64,000 nt of DNA from Orthonyx spaldingii. Taxonomy: Eukaryota > Chordata > Aves > Passeriformes > Orthonychidae. Below the pieces are notes generated by a model that did not search any database, had not been told where the DNA came from, and worked only from the letters and a program-made list of their open reading frames with translations. Location of the stretch: assembly GCA_013397795.1 (NCBI GenBank), contig VZTJ01005471.1, positions 257,653 to 321,652 on the forward strand. The letters run 5' to 3'. This document shows, piece by piece, positions 24,159 to 36,190 of this stretch (the stretch's first letter is position 1; every line of letters starts with the position of its first letter). The position numbers and the translations under genes are program-made.

Positions 24159-25280
24159 TGCATCCTTTTCCAGAAAAGGCTTTTCTCAGTTACAATTGCT
24201 AATATTTTTCTAAGAATGTATTTATTCTTCATAGTATTATACACAGTGTTTGCCGTGGGCCACTTGTCCTTATTTTGTAAGGCAAACAGGACAATATAGT
24301 TCTTTGGAAAAATGAATTGCTGCATCTCCCCAGGACAACTGTTCAACTCATTCTTATCTCCAACCCAACAGCACGGGCAACAGCACAGAAATCCTGCACT
24401 GCTTCCATCAGACCACAGGCAATTTAATGCATCTTCCTCCAGACTGCACTTGCTTCTGCACCAAGTGTAACATAAGCACCCTTCATTAGTCAGCCCAAAG
24501 CTCAGTTTTGGGAAAGGTGCTGCCATGCAGACTTGTGAGTGCTGGAGCTAGGATTCTCACAAGCCCCAGACCCACAGTAAGGTACCAAACTGTGTTTAGC
24601 TGTTCATACTACACTGGTGCCACCAGTTCCTGCTTGCATCATGTGACAGTGGGGGAGCACATACTAAAATCGTTTATGCTGAGGAAGCTAATGGATCTTG
24701 AGGAATAGTGTGTTGTCCTATTACAGGGACATTGGTTCAAATTTTGCTGTTGGCTTCAATGGAAGTAGGATCCAGCCTCTTAATTTCTGGTCTCTGCTGT
24801 AAATCATGAATTATATATCAGAGCTTTAGGAACTAGAAGTAAATGTTAAGAGATTTGCACAATTAGCATGAGACTCATTTGTGTGTGACTAGGGAGATGA
24901 TTCCTTTTGATTATTCATTCAATTAATTTAAGATGTTTCTTGTGTTCTGATGCTTTTTCCAATATTCCCATAAGTAAGTTCATGACTGAAATAAAATACT
25001 CATATTTTTAGAAACATGGCCAAACCCTGCGTGAGCAGGAGCACTATCTGTCACAGCACAAAGTGGGAAGCACACAAGGTTCTACGCCGAGCTGTACAAA
25101 GGGGTTGCCCGGCCAAACCATTTGGAATGGATCATTAGGAAGTCTCCAAACGCTGCACTGAACAGGCAAACAACACAATCCCCCCGATTGTTCTGCACGG
25201 GGTAGTGTGAGCCTGCCTGTGAGGTGGGGGCAGTTCCCACGCCTGCCCTGGGCTGTGGTAAATCACCTCTGTCACTCCAC

Positions 25281-25317
25281 GTCCCGAGCTCGGGCTCTGT
25301 CACCGTGTGCTCGGGAC
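25281..25317. other. CpG-containing inverted repeat with nested 12-bp palindrome
   Basis: GTCCCGAGC (25281-25289) is the exact reverse complement of GCTCGGGAC (25309-25317). Nested at the left arm is the perfect palindrome CCCGAGCTCGGG (25283-25294), so two alternative hairpins compete. The two halves also carry direct repeats of CTCTGTCAC. The surrounding 25180-25340 stretch is GC-richer than its neighbourhood. Confidence 0.85.
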
Positions 25318-26000
25318 ACCCCGATAGTGGGGGGGTGTGCATTTCCTATGCTCCATTGGCCTGGCAGAGGTGGCTATTAATAAAATACTGTAAATTAGCC
25401 TCACATTTAAGAGAAGCATTTTCACTTCCAGGTGGTTCACTCACAGATGACAACATAGAATAAATTTAAATTACTTTTTCTGAGATTGTGGCAGACCACA
25501 CTAGAAACCACTGAATCAGGAGAAAAGTAAAAGAATTCACATACTGTCTCAAGTCGAATCCCTGAGTAAATATGTGGAGTTACACCCCTACTTATTCCAA
25601 GAATCAATTTATTTAGAGATTGCCAACACTGGGAAGAACACAAAAAAGACACACACACCCCAGACAACCTTCTTGATTGTTTTATATTCAGACTTCCAGA
25701 CATTCATACTTTTATTTAGTCCCAAAATGAATCTACCTACATAGCTATTTTTCTGAGGAAGCTAAAATATTGGTATGCCCTTGCTGTAGACAATCTTCTG
25801 GATGGTTTTAACTGCTGATTTTTTCTATGTGCCTTTTAACTTAATATTTCTGTACACTGCACTAAGACCATTTAAAAATAGACATTAGCTAAACTGAGAA
25901 CTACAGGGATGATCAGAGAGCTTCTACGTTAAATACTCCAGTACCATCAAAAACTACATCAAAAATCATTCTACACTGATGTGCACATGTTTTCTTCAAC

Positions 26001-26021
26001 AACTTTCTGTTGCAGAAAGTT
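26001..26021. other. Perfect 9-bp inverted repeat, 3-nt loop
   Basis: AACTTTCTG and CAGAAAGTT flank TTG. It is not followed by a T-run terminator and is in eukaryotic context, so it is only a local hairpin. Confidence 0.8.
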
Positions 26022-26177
26022 TATTCATCCATTTCTTGCTTATTTTTTGTAACACAATAGCAACAGAGCCTTGCCTTCTCTCTGCAGCCTGATTATCTTA
26101 GTTCAATTCTTCACTCTGCTTTTTACAGGGTGATTTCATGCTACTACATTTATGTTTTCTTGTGTTTTTATTTCTAG

Positions 26178-26263
26178 CACAAATACATAAACCACATGGA
26201 TATATGAGACAATTCATAGCTGTGCTTCAGGAGGATCGTAACAGGCTTTGGAGAAAACTCTGA
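26178..26263 (+). other. Candidate terminal coding exon with stop codon (speculative)
   Basis: CTTGTGTTTTTATTTCTAG (ending 26177) is a good 3' splice site. After two bases completing a split codon, 27 codons are open to TGA at 26261-26263; the peptide contains HGYMRQFIAVLQEDRNRLW. An AATAAA lies at 26671-26676 with GT-rich sequence after it, which could be the poly-A signal of an ~0.5-kb last exon. A run of 27 open codons is not unusual by chance, and I recognise no family. Confidence 0.15.
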
Positions 26264-27670
26264 GTTTCTATATCTGAACTGATTGCATCTGGATATCGAG
26301 TTCACGTGTGCTGGGAAGAGGTTTCTAGATGTAATCCTTCTCACTTATCCAGACCATGCATCAGGTACCCAGAAAACAATAGCTTAATAGTGAAAGAACA
26401 CAGGAAAAAAAAATCCTGTTCACTATGAAAGAGTGTTTAGACTAACACAGCACAATATTCTACCCTTCCCTCATTCACAGAAGGTCCTTAGGTTAGCATG
26501 CTCATGATATTGATCTGAGGGAAAGAAAGATGGGTAACTTTACCTCATATCAGAATATGACAATATGTGTGTCACAGGGCAAACACAATTTTATTGTATT
26601 CTATTCACGAATTACAGGTTCAATCTGAAGCCATTATAATAGCCCTATATTACACACAGACATACATATAAATAAAACATGCTACTTGTGAGCTTAATTC
26701 TTTGGTCTACACCAGATGAAAATAAACAAGGTAAATGTCTAATAGCCTTCTACAGTATAATTTCTTACAGCAAAACCCAACATTAATTTATGCTAGAAAT
26801 ATTTCTATCTGCCCTTTTTTTGAAACATGGAATGCACTTTGTTATCTCAATGCTCTTTTTGTCAGGCCATGCTCCCTTGGGTAGGAGGAGCTGTTTCCCA
26901 ACACAAGAACAGACAACTCAAGAATTTGGAGCTCTACACTCTTAAGTGGAATAGGCATTGCCAAGCCCTTTACGGTCACAGTTTTTGAAGGAGATCATCT
27001 TTCTTAGTCAGGGCCTGCTTTGCAAAGCACCCATCTCTCACACACACTGAGTGGCCAAAGTTCTACAATACTGAGCTTCTCGGTGTTGATCTGTTTTGCA
27101 GGTCTTGTTTCAGCTCCAGGTTTTGAATACTGTAGATACTAAGCTCTTGGCTTTTTGGCTTTAACATACAAACACCAGCAAATTTCAGAAAGCTGTAATG
27201 TAGGTGAGGGCAAATCATGTGGGACTAAACACTCTGGTGGAAAAAAACTGCGGAAGTGAGCCCTTGATGAGCTGGAGTGTCAAGAGCACAGCTGTTACCG
27301 TCAGATGAGCAGGCTTCCTGATTTATTTACAGGATGACACGATACATCACAATGAAAGACACAGACCAATGTGCTACACAAACTGTGTAGTGGCAGAAAT
27401 TATTTACCAGTTTTGTAAAACCCTCCAAGGACAGCTTCTGCCTTGCCTGATGCAGAGGTGAATACAGAATTAACTATAACTGCAGCTGCCTTAGCCATGT
27501 ATTTCTTTGCATTTATTACTCTCATACTATGGAATTGCAGTACTTTTTTTCATAAGTCTAAAGGCAGATTTAAAGGATCTATATTAATCTGTGGCTTCTG
27601 TTACAGTTTTCATAAGCAGCCACAACAAACACCTGCACTATACTTAAGTAACATGCAGTAAGGGACTTAC

Positions 27671-27694
27671 CAGACTTAATGAAATTTGGTTTGA
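27671..27694 (-). other. Candidate 24-nt microexon (speculative)
   Basis: On the minus strand GAGATTTCTTCTCCAAG is a strong acceptor and AGTCTG followed by GTAAGT a strong donor. The 24 bases between are open in frame (SNQISLSL). Microexons of this size occur in vertebrate neuronal genes, but a chance pair is equally possible. Confidence 0.12.
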
Positions 27695-28075
27695 CTTGGA
27701 GAAGAAATCTCACAACTTGAACACTTGTAACATTTAAAATGTTTTGTCAAAGACACCATCAAAAGCCAAAAACATTTGATGTATGGTGAGTTATTTAGTA
27801 CTTACATGGAATTTCTGTTCAGGTCAACAAGAAAGCATAAGAAAATATAAATAGGACAAGTACTCATGGGGTCTTGGGAAAACAAAGGTGTAGTCTTATG
27901 AGAAAAGACAAGTTCTTCATAGTTATTCTTCTGAAACTGCCTCTTGTAAAACAATTCAGGCACAAACCAAAAGGTATGAAAATTCATTTGGCACAGTATA
28001 TGTGCATGAGTGTTTATATCCCAGTATTTGTATTCTGGTACTGGAGTTGAGCAGCCACTTCTTAAATATCCTTAC

Positions 28076-28139
28076 CTGAGTGTCCCTTTGCTTCACCTAC
28101 ACCTTTTGGGTTTCCCCCCTAGTTTTAAAACGCAGACAT
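28076..28139 (-). other. Candidate 64-nt non-coding exon with strong splice sites
   Basis: Minus-strand GTTTTCCCCCTTCCTCAG is an excellent 3' splice site and CACTCAG followed by GTAAGG an excellent 5' splice site. All three frames are stopped inside the 64 nt, so a coding role is unlikely. A 5' UTR or long non-coding RNA exon on the minus strand is the best reading, if it is real. Confidence 0.22.
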
Positions 28140-29268
28140 CTGAGGAAGGGGGAAAACATTGTTTCACATTATCTTTAATAAAATGTTAGTTTGATGAGAG
28201 TTTGCTAAATAAAATGACAAGATTGCTACTTCTTCAGGGGCAGTTCCATTCCTACAGATCATCTTCCTGCCACCCTTGTGCCATATGACTGGAATTTCAA
28301 GGTAGAGAGACTTCAGACTGCTTTAATGTCTGTTTGGGATAGCTTCCTCTGCATTTCTATAGAGTTGCAGGGGCCAAAACCCTCTGCTGTGTAGCACAAG
28401 AAAAGCTGCTAAAAGACAGACACAAGAGAAGCTTTCTCGTTCCTGCTGCCTTAGTATAAAACTCCACATACAGCTGACTTCTTAGTTAAGGCATTTAGGA
28501 AATCACCCTCTGCACTGCATTGTCATCCATATATCAATTATTCATTTTTATCCCTTTACTTTCAATTAAGTGAGTAAAAAAGCTGCCTTAATGAAAAATG
28601 TTATGGATATTTATAAACCTGTGTATTTATAAATCTTCTTCATTGCTCTATGTACTTAAGAATGGAAGAGATGTAATTTGTACACCAAGTTCTATCTGCA
28701 CACTAAATATCCTGCAGAAGTCACACAGAATGGAGATGCTGTGGTAGAACAGCTTTATCTCTACCCTGCTAACCATGAGACTTCGAAACTGTGAAGCCCA
28801 GAGCAATAGAGATCATCAGAACTGAATGCAAACAAAACAGTAACGCCACACCTGACGTTGTTGTATCTTCTGCATATACACGGGAAATACCACAAGCTTT
28901 GCTATTTTTCCTTTTTCCTCTCCTACATTGTGGTACGTCCTTCTCTAAAACCTCAAAAGTGAAAGGAAACAAAAAGAATATATTAAAAAAATTGCTAACT
29001 ATAACCCAGTATAGCTTTTTTTAATGTGCAAAACTCATGACTTGAAGACCGTTCTCTGAACAGTAACTGGTAACAAGTGCCATGGGCCCCAAAACCTGGT
29101 ACTTTCTCCTCTCCAGCAGGAGACTTGTTTCATGCAGAACTTAGAACGTCACAGTGCCACTGACTGTTGTGGACTCCTGGGCATTGGACCAAAACAGTTT
29201 GGGGGAGAAATTCCACATATGCAAAGGGGGAAAAAATGAAAAAAATGGAATAGGTCCCTGGCAGCGAC

Positions 29269-29302
<34 letters not shown>
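29269..29302 (+). repeat. Compound microsatellite (AT)n(GT)n
   Basis: About five AT units run directly into about twelve GT units, uninterrupted. This is likely length-polymorphic in the population. The purine/pyrimidine alternation can adopt Z-DNA. Confidence 0.97.
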
Positions 29303-31696
29303 TTTGTTATGAGTAGCTTTAAGCTACAAGAAGAGATCCTGAGAGTTCTTTCAGAGATGATATATCAATGAAGCAGCTACACACTCCATGGCCAGTTATG
29401 CTTTATTATGGATACTGGTGTGCACCTAGATACATGAGGACACTACATGGCCACACATCAGAATAAAGTGGCGTTGCAGAACTACTGAAAAAATGGGATG
29501 CTCCTGTTGCTATGGCTCAAAAAATACGTGTCCCCTTCTCCTGCCAGTGAAACCTTGCCTTGGAGACAAAGCCTGGTAATATTCAGTGAGTGTTATCCTC
29601 CAAGGGCCTTAGCCAGACATCACCAAATTATATTTCTTAATTAATTCCTACCATCTCCATGCCCATACCATCTACTTCTACACAGGACCAAGCGAGCTGG
29701 TCAGCCAAACCTGATGAGTTTCTTATCCTGTACACATAAGAGGAAGATTCAGGCAAAACCATGACCACTAGGGAATACCATGTGAATTTGCCATAAGCAC
29801 CTCTATCAATCAAAAAACTCAGACAAATACTGAAGGGAAAAAAAGATGGAAACGTTTTAAAGCTGTGATCATCCTTTTTTCTATTTATGAAGTACCTAGT
29901 ACAATAAAATAATGCCTCTTTATCAGTATGACAAACACAGAAATAGCTCTAAAATCTCTTCTGGACTAAGATAGAAAGTTCTGTTTCTGCACATTAGGCT
30001 GTACTATTGTGGGAGTTGCAAACCAGAATACATGGAACAAGAAGAATGGTTTTGTTTCTGATTTTTATTTAGAAATGTTTAAATTAGAAAAACGTAAGGG
30101 AAATGGAAGGGATAATTTTGAGAACCAATTTTTAATTATAACTTCCTAAATGTCCACAAAGTACCATTATTCTGACACCTTGTTTTCAAAGCCAATCTAA
30201 CAAGTGGTGCCACAGGTGATATAATTAATTATCAGCACCATCAGGGATGGTAGTTTTCTGTTAGATGAGTAGATCTTATTGTGCCAATACTCACTGCAAG
30301 TGGGTCTCTGAAAACACATCTCAGGCTCCCAACACTCTGTTGGGATCAAAACACTCTGAGGCTGATCAAAATCGTGTATTATTTTCATTTTCCAACAGTT
30401 ACACCCTTCGACTCCACTGGGAGATTGGAAACGTTTGCACACGAAAACAGAGAGTGAGAAAAAGCTGCCCTAATGTACTGATTCCTGTCCATGGGAGCAG
30501 TGTGGCCACCACAACAGCCTTTCCCCTAGCACTTAAGCTCTCAGAACAGTAGGAAACAGCTTTAAGAGGGGCCATAAAGGTCTGAACACACATCTGGGAC
30601 ATTTGACATTGAAAAAGGAAACAGCAGTGCTCTACTCAAGATAGTGGATGAGAGAGAAGGAGACGACAAAATACTCAAATTGAGTAAAATGACAAACATA
30701 TTTGCTGTGTTCTCTCCACTCCACATACCCTTAGAACCATCCACTGAACAGAATACACTTCTATGTCACAGAAGAAAAGGAAGAGCCAGAAAGGACCAAT
30801 GAAATAATTTAGAGAAAAAAATCACAAAAGATTGCAGGGGAAATCAAACGTTAAAATATAAAAAATACAGAGTTACCTAATTTAAATTTACCTCCTCATA
30901 AACTTTCTTACTTCCAGTGAGGAAGAACAACAATCCCATCTGTGCTTTCTTGCCTCGTGTGTGTAACATGCTTCCACTCAGCTTGCTTTACTTCTGGGGG
31001 ATATCAGATCATGTGAAAAGTAAATGCTGGGATTTCCTGACTCGCCTGATACTGTGGTAAACTGTTTTCCAGTTCTAATGAAATAAAAATATATTTCCTA
31101 ATACTGAAAAAAAATATGTTGAGTCTTCTTTATTATCATCACAACAGAAGCCATGTTCTGGAAAGGGTGTGTGCAAGACAAAACATATACAGTAGCTATA
31201 TATAAAGCTGGAAAAAAGGAGCTCTTCTAATCCATTCTTTAGTTTAAAAAGGTTACTAAAACATATTTTGTTGAAGTACTATGGAATATACTTTAAAAAT
31301 AGGAATAAAAATTAATTTGGCTTAGGTGAAAGCTCTTACATGGTTACTGTTCATTAACATCAGTTTAATAAGCCCTCCCACAAGCAAGGCCTTGCTGAGC
31401 TGGATCCACCCAAGTTTAGCACAGAATATTATACTAAAGAATTTAAAAGATGGGAAGTGTAGAAACACCAAATAAAAAGTTTGTGTTTGGGACTCTGGCT
31501 GAATAATAAAGAATACATGAATAAATAAAATAATAATAAATACAGTTTCTGTGAGTCACGAGTACCCTTTGAGAGCATGATTTCATCCAACATCTTTTGA
31601 AAATCTGCTGTGGGAGGAGCTAAGAAAAGGGAGGATAGTGATTGGGAGGCGAAGGAATAGGATTTAGGAAAAGTTTAAGCCTGTCTCTTCTGGTAG

Positions 31697-31720
31697 CTAT
31701 CACATAAGGGCAGCAAGCAG
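31697..31720 (+). other. Candidate 24-nt microexon (speculative)
   Basis: CCTGTCTCTTCTGGTAG precedes and AAGCAG followed by GTAGGT ends the interval. Twenty-four bases are open in frame (LSHKGSKQ). The acceptor is pyrimidine-rich but ends in TAG. No partner exon is seen. Confidence 0.1.
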
Positions 31721-33430
31721 GTAGGTGTGTCTGCAGAGCTCAGTGTTTCAGTGCACAAGTGACAGGGAAGTTGTGTCATGCACTGCTGTGACTTCTGACT
31801 TGGTGATCTATTACCTGACACATGTTTCAAAAGCAGTTGAATCTCCTACAGATTATATAGAGATTTTTTTCAAATGTATGCTAAAGCCGATTGTCACATC
31901 TCAACCTTTTGCTCAAAAGACGTATTTTGTCAGGTGGGCCAGAAAAGTCTATTTATGATGTTTATTTCATGACCCTAAAGTTAAATAGAAGGAGTTCTGT
32001 TTGTGCAGTACTCCAAACATGCCATATTGCAAATACAGGCATGCATCACTTGGGAGCCTTGCTCAGTCAGGCCAGGCAGGTGCAGGTGCAGACACTGGAG
32101 GTGACAGCTACTTCTTTGCTTCGCTCTGAGGTGGGAGCAACACCTCTGCTGCTCAGCAAGCATGCTCCTTATTGCCATTGTGCTGCCCATTGCCAGATTC
32201 CCAGAGCAACAGGTCTCTCTGAAAAACTTTGTGAAGTGCTGCCTCACAGCTAGCCTTTCAAAGATGAACCCCGTTCAATAGTACCCTGTTTACACGGAAT
32301 GCAAGTAGGTTCAAACAGGTATTATTAACAAAAAAAAAAATCCAATGTATCTACAAATTTGATTTTCTTCTTAGCTGAAACACAAGACATTCAAATTAAA
32401 AGGTCATGAGTCCTGCTAGTTCCTCTTCATATCAGCTTTCCAGAACAGAAAAGAGATGAAGTGGCCTCAGGCTTTGGCCAGAGGGGAGCGACAGAAAGGG
32501 GAAAAGAGATTTATTTGTTCAAATACACCATTTATCATGCTTTAATGAAATACAGCTCAGAAATTTCCCCAGAGTTGTACAGGGACGACCAGAGTTCTTG
32601 TGATGGACATTTAAGGTTCACAGCCACAGTCCTCTATCTTTTTATCAGCACAGCATTCCCTAAACAGGCCACTAAATTAATCCCCAGGTGCTGACAACAA
32701 CTGTTGCTTCACCCCAGTTTGCACCAACCTGCTCTGTCCCACCTAATGGTCTCAGTCTATAACATTATATATACGCTGCCCTGGACTTCTCAGTCATTTA
32801 ACTTGTCCTCAAACTGCTTATTGCCTAAATTTTGATCTTTATGAAATACGGAGAAAAATATTCTCTGTCACAAAGACGTGTGAATGCAGTACATGACCAG
32901 TCTGAAACCCTTCCATGCTCAGGTCACGTCCAATTGCAAAGACTGTGTTGGATTGAACCCAGCAGCTCAACAGCTCTGCTCACAGGAAGGAAGGGAGGCA
33001 GCAGTAACTGGCAAGATCAAAGCCCCTCTTTCCAGTTTGTAGGAAAAGCAGAGAGTACTGTCTTCTAACAGTCATGGAGACCTTTTCATAAAGAGACAGA
33101 TTAATCATATTCTCTCCAGTAAATGCCACCAGGGAAGTTGGGAGCTGTGGCTGCTTCAAACTCCATATATTTGCTCAGACTCTGCTCCTCAAGCTGTCCA
33201 TGCTTAATTCCGTTGGCTTACATGTGCCTGGACCTTTTTCATGTGCCAGCTGGTATTTACCCCCTGTGTGACATATTGTAGATAAACTGATACAGACTAT
33301 ACCCTCTCCCCACTTTAACACAGATTACAGACACTTATTGCAAATAAACAAACAACACCATGCTATGCAACTGATGTTCCTCTTCTTTAAGCACTGCATT
33401 TGTAGGGAAAAGGACTGTAATAAAAACTAC

Positions 33431-33454
33431 AAATAAATAAATAAATAAATAAAA
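33431..33454 (+). repeat. (AAAT)n microsatellite
   Basis: Six tandem AAAT units in AT-rich sequence. Confidence 0.93.
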
Positions 33455-34830
33455 CCACAGAGAAGATTTAAAAAAGTATTTCTTTCAGTAGTTGCTATAT
33501 TTATTCAATACTCTGTTTCTAATAAGGTTTTTAACATACTGAACTGTGATGTAATTTCAGCTTCTTTCTCCATAATATTGCGTTTCCATAGTTCAGGTTA
33601 AATTTCTCTTGAGCTTAATTGGAGTCTTTGCTTAGCAAGAAAGTGGGGATTGGCCAGAGTCCTGAGTGATAGGAAGTGCAGTGTGCAGTGACCTCCAGCT
33701 CTGCCACAGCTCCTCATTCTTACTGCCCTGTGCAATCTTCTCCTCCCTTTAGCAGGAATGTTTTTAAACTTGAGCTCTTCATTTCCAGTTCCAGTGTTGA
33801 GGGACTAAATTTGAAAGAGCTTTGGCTTTCATTAGCAAATCATCAGTACCAACAAAACCACAAGCAACAAGAAAAGCACATCAGCATGCTTTTCAGCACG
33901 GGCACTGACTGATGTCTCCTCCTTCCCTGAGCTTTTTGTGTTTTGGGGGATTTTTTGTTGTTGGTTCTTTAATCAGTGAAACTAGACTATTGAGCTTTGG
34001 GAAGGAAAAGAGAGCCAGTCCTTTCATTTTATAATTAGTGGAAATTCAGTAGGAGCATTAACAGCTGTCTCTTTCAAAGACGCACTCAGCATCATCTATG
34101 CATGAGTTAGAGCACAGACTGGGGAGAAATAGTAGCAACAACATGTCTCACATCCACACTGGTGACACACTAGCCATCGGTTCTGCCTAAGGGACAGCCC
34201 CAGCTCGTCCTTTCGGCAGGCTAATGGCTTTGTTTGGCTCTTTGCGAGGACATAACTTTTCATTTTTTACTTTCTGATTAACAATGTGGAGGAGAGAACG
34301 CATGAGAGAAGCAGACAGAAAGACAGACAGAGTGTCCCACATGATGAGATCAATTAGGCAATCATTTTGGACATGTTCAGACAAAGAAGGTGGTCTCCTT
34401 GGAAACTGCAATCACATGCACACACACTCAGAATAACTTCTCCCACATTCTATTCTCTGCTCAGTACAACAAACTTGGATGTAAGCTCCGAGGGACAATT
34501 GCACATCCAGTGTTGACAGACTTGTCAGCATTTCCAATGCCACAGAACAGGCCCCCTGCTCTCCTCGCAGACAAATTTACCAAAGATTGAAGTATTAAAA
34601 AGCGTATCAGGAGGGCGACAAGGAGGGGCTAGGCAGAGCTCCCAACGTTTGAAGACTAAAATTACAGCATTTTGGAAAGCAAAATGGTATAAAAATACCT
34701 CTTGAACTCTTGAAAGGCTTCAAAAAACTCTCAAACATAAAATCAAACAGTTGGAGAAAGTTACATGCCTGAAATGAAATAGTAAGCTTACGACTGGGAC
34801 AAAGAAAAAACTCAGATACTTAGTAAATTC

Positions 34831-34843
34831 TTTTTTTTTTTTT
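34831..34843 (+). repeat. Poly-T run (13 T)
   Basis: Simple homopolymer. No retroposon body is visible on the minus strand next to it. Confidence 0.9.
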
Positions 34844-35643
34844 CCAACTTGCAAAATAAAGGAAACAACTTATATCCACATTTGCAAAAAAAATTTCTTC
34901 AGACCCCACTGTTCTTATCTGCCAAAGTAATTTACTACTGAGATAAAGAAAATCCCACTCCCTCCTGCAAGACTGAGATATAATCTTTAATGTTTTGAGC
35001 AATAAAGTTAGATATTACAAAAATGGGCCTTAACTGTGTTAACTTCTGTACTGACAAAAGGTGGTCGTTTGAAACAGACGAGAGTACAATTAAAGTATTT
35101 TCTTGAGAAAGTGCAATTACATAACGTTAGACTCCTCCCAAACACAACGTTTCTGTGACTTCTGTAACATTAGAAGACATCCTGGAGTTTTTACCACATT
35201 AAATAACCTTCATTGTACTAATTTCTTTGTATTAAAACTGTCTCTCACTAGAATGTAATACAGCTCAATTAATATGGTACAGGGTACTGAGACCAAACAC
35301 AAGGTGGAACATAGTTTAATGTAACAATAGGTGAAATATCTATCATTGTAATACAGCCTCAATTAACCTCAAAATGAACTTCCCTTTTTCAGGCAAAAAG
35401 ACAAAATTTTGTAATTGGAAGCTTTAAAATCAAGTAGTGCCAACACAAGCAGTGAGAGAGCCAACTAACCCTGGAAGACATCAGTTACCAGAGCTCCCGT
35501 TTCGCTCTGTACAAAAGCTCCATACTGGAACTCCCTGGAACTCCTATGAGAAAAACTTGGAAATTAATGCAAAATAAGATGGTCTGCCACACATATCAGG
35601 ATTGCAACCACCAGCGGAGCCCAAACCTGCCTGAGTAGCTCTG

Positions 35644-35695
35644 AACTCATCAGCTCATTGTTAGCACTGGGACTAACAATGAAGGAGGATGAATT
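35644..35695. other. Imperfect ~52-nt hairpin, miRNA-precursor-like
   Basis: TCATTGTTAG (35655-35664) pairs perfectly with CTAACAATGA (35673-35682) across an 8-nt loop. After a 3/5-nt internal loop, AACTCATC (35644-35651) pairs with GATGAATT (35688-35695) with one mismatch. The overall shape, about 17 paired bases with an internal loop and a small terminal loop, resembles a short pre-miRNA. I recognise no known mature miRNA in either arm. Confidence 0.5.
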
Positions 35696-36145
35696 AGTCC
35701 CACATACTGCACTGTAATTACCCTGGTAAGGACATTCCTTTTCCAAATGGACCTCCAGATGCCATACTAAGTTTTTCCTTTGCTATCTCAAAGCAGATGC
35801 AAAGTGCAGCAGAACAAATTATCACAAATGCTTAAAAAAATACAAAATATAGAGAAACCTGATTCAAATTGAACTTTTGAGCTAAAGTTGTGCTTTACAA
35901 TCAGTAAGTCTAATGGAAAGGTTTACACAGGATTCCCTTCCCATTTTGCTTCCTAAGGGAAGCATTAAAAAGGAGGGAGCACACTTATCCTCTCCTTCTG
36001 CAGAACAGCTTTTTGCAAAAGGCACGTGTTGCAATTTCTTTCTGAACCTTAGCCCAAGACTCCTTGCAAGCACATTTTTCTTGCAAGAAACGAAATCAAA
36101 CTGCAAAAGCTCTGCTTCTCTACAGATGCAGCTTCATGCCTCTAC

Positions 36146-36190
36146 CTGCTGAGTTTTGCGACGACAACACATCGTCGCGCTGCCTCTAAA
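36146..36190 (-). other. Candidate 45-nt coding exon, CpG-rich (speculative)
   Basis: On the minus strand TCCTGTTCGCTTACAG is a good 3' splice site and CTCAGCAG followed by GTAGAG a fair 5' splice site. The 45 nt are open in phase 0 (FRGSATMCCRRKTQQ) and also in a second frame. The interval holds several CpGs in an otherwise CpG-poor neighbourhood, as constrained or recently unmethylated sequence might. It also contains the perfect hairpin at 36158-36178. Confidence 0.22.
36158..36178. other. Perfect CpG-rich hairpin, 7-bp stem and 7-nt loop
   Basis: GCGACGA (36158-36164) and TCGTCGC (36172-36178) flank CAACACA. Four CpGs fall in 21 bases. It lies inside the candidate minus-strand exon 36146-36190. 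Confidence 0.85.

Larger units (their letters stand above)
17601..29268. other. Unique non-coding sequence, no gene recognised
   Basis: No dispersed element is seen. It holds a (TTTAG)4 run, inverted repeats at 25281-25317 and 26001-26021, and candidate exons at 26178-26263 (+), 27671-27694 (-) and 28076-28139 (-). Splice-site pairs without an open frame occur at 19243-19294 (+) and 21353-21464 (+). The 163-codon frame at 19265-19756 is unrecognised and starts beside the first of those pairs. Confidence 0.6.

Noticed and set aside
29117..29239. Plus-strand interval after an excellent acceptor (CTTTCTCCTCTCCAG), open for 40 codons to a stop
   Set aside because: No donor or poly-A signal supports it, the frame is also open upstream of the acceptor, and such lengths are common by chance.
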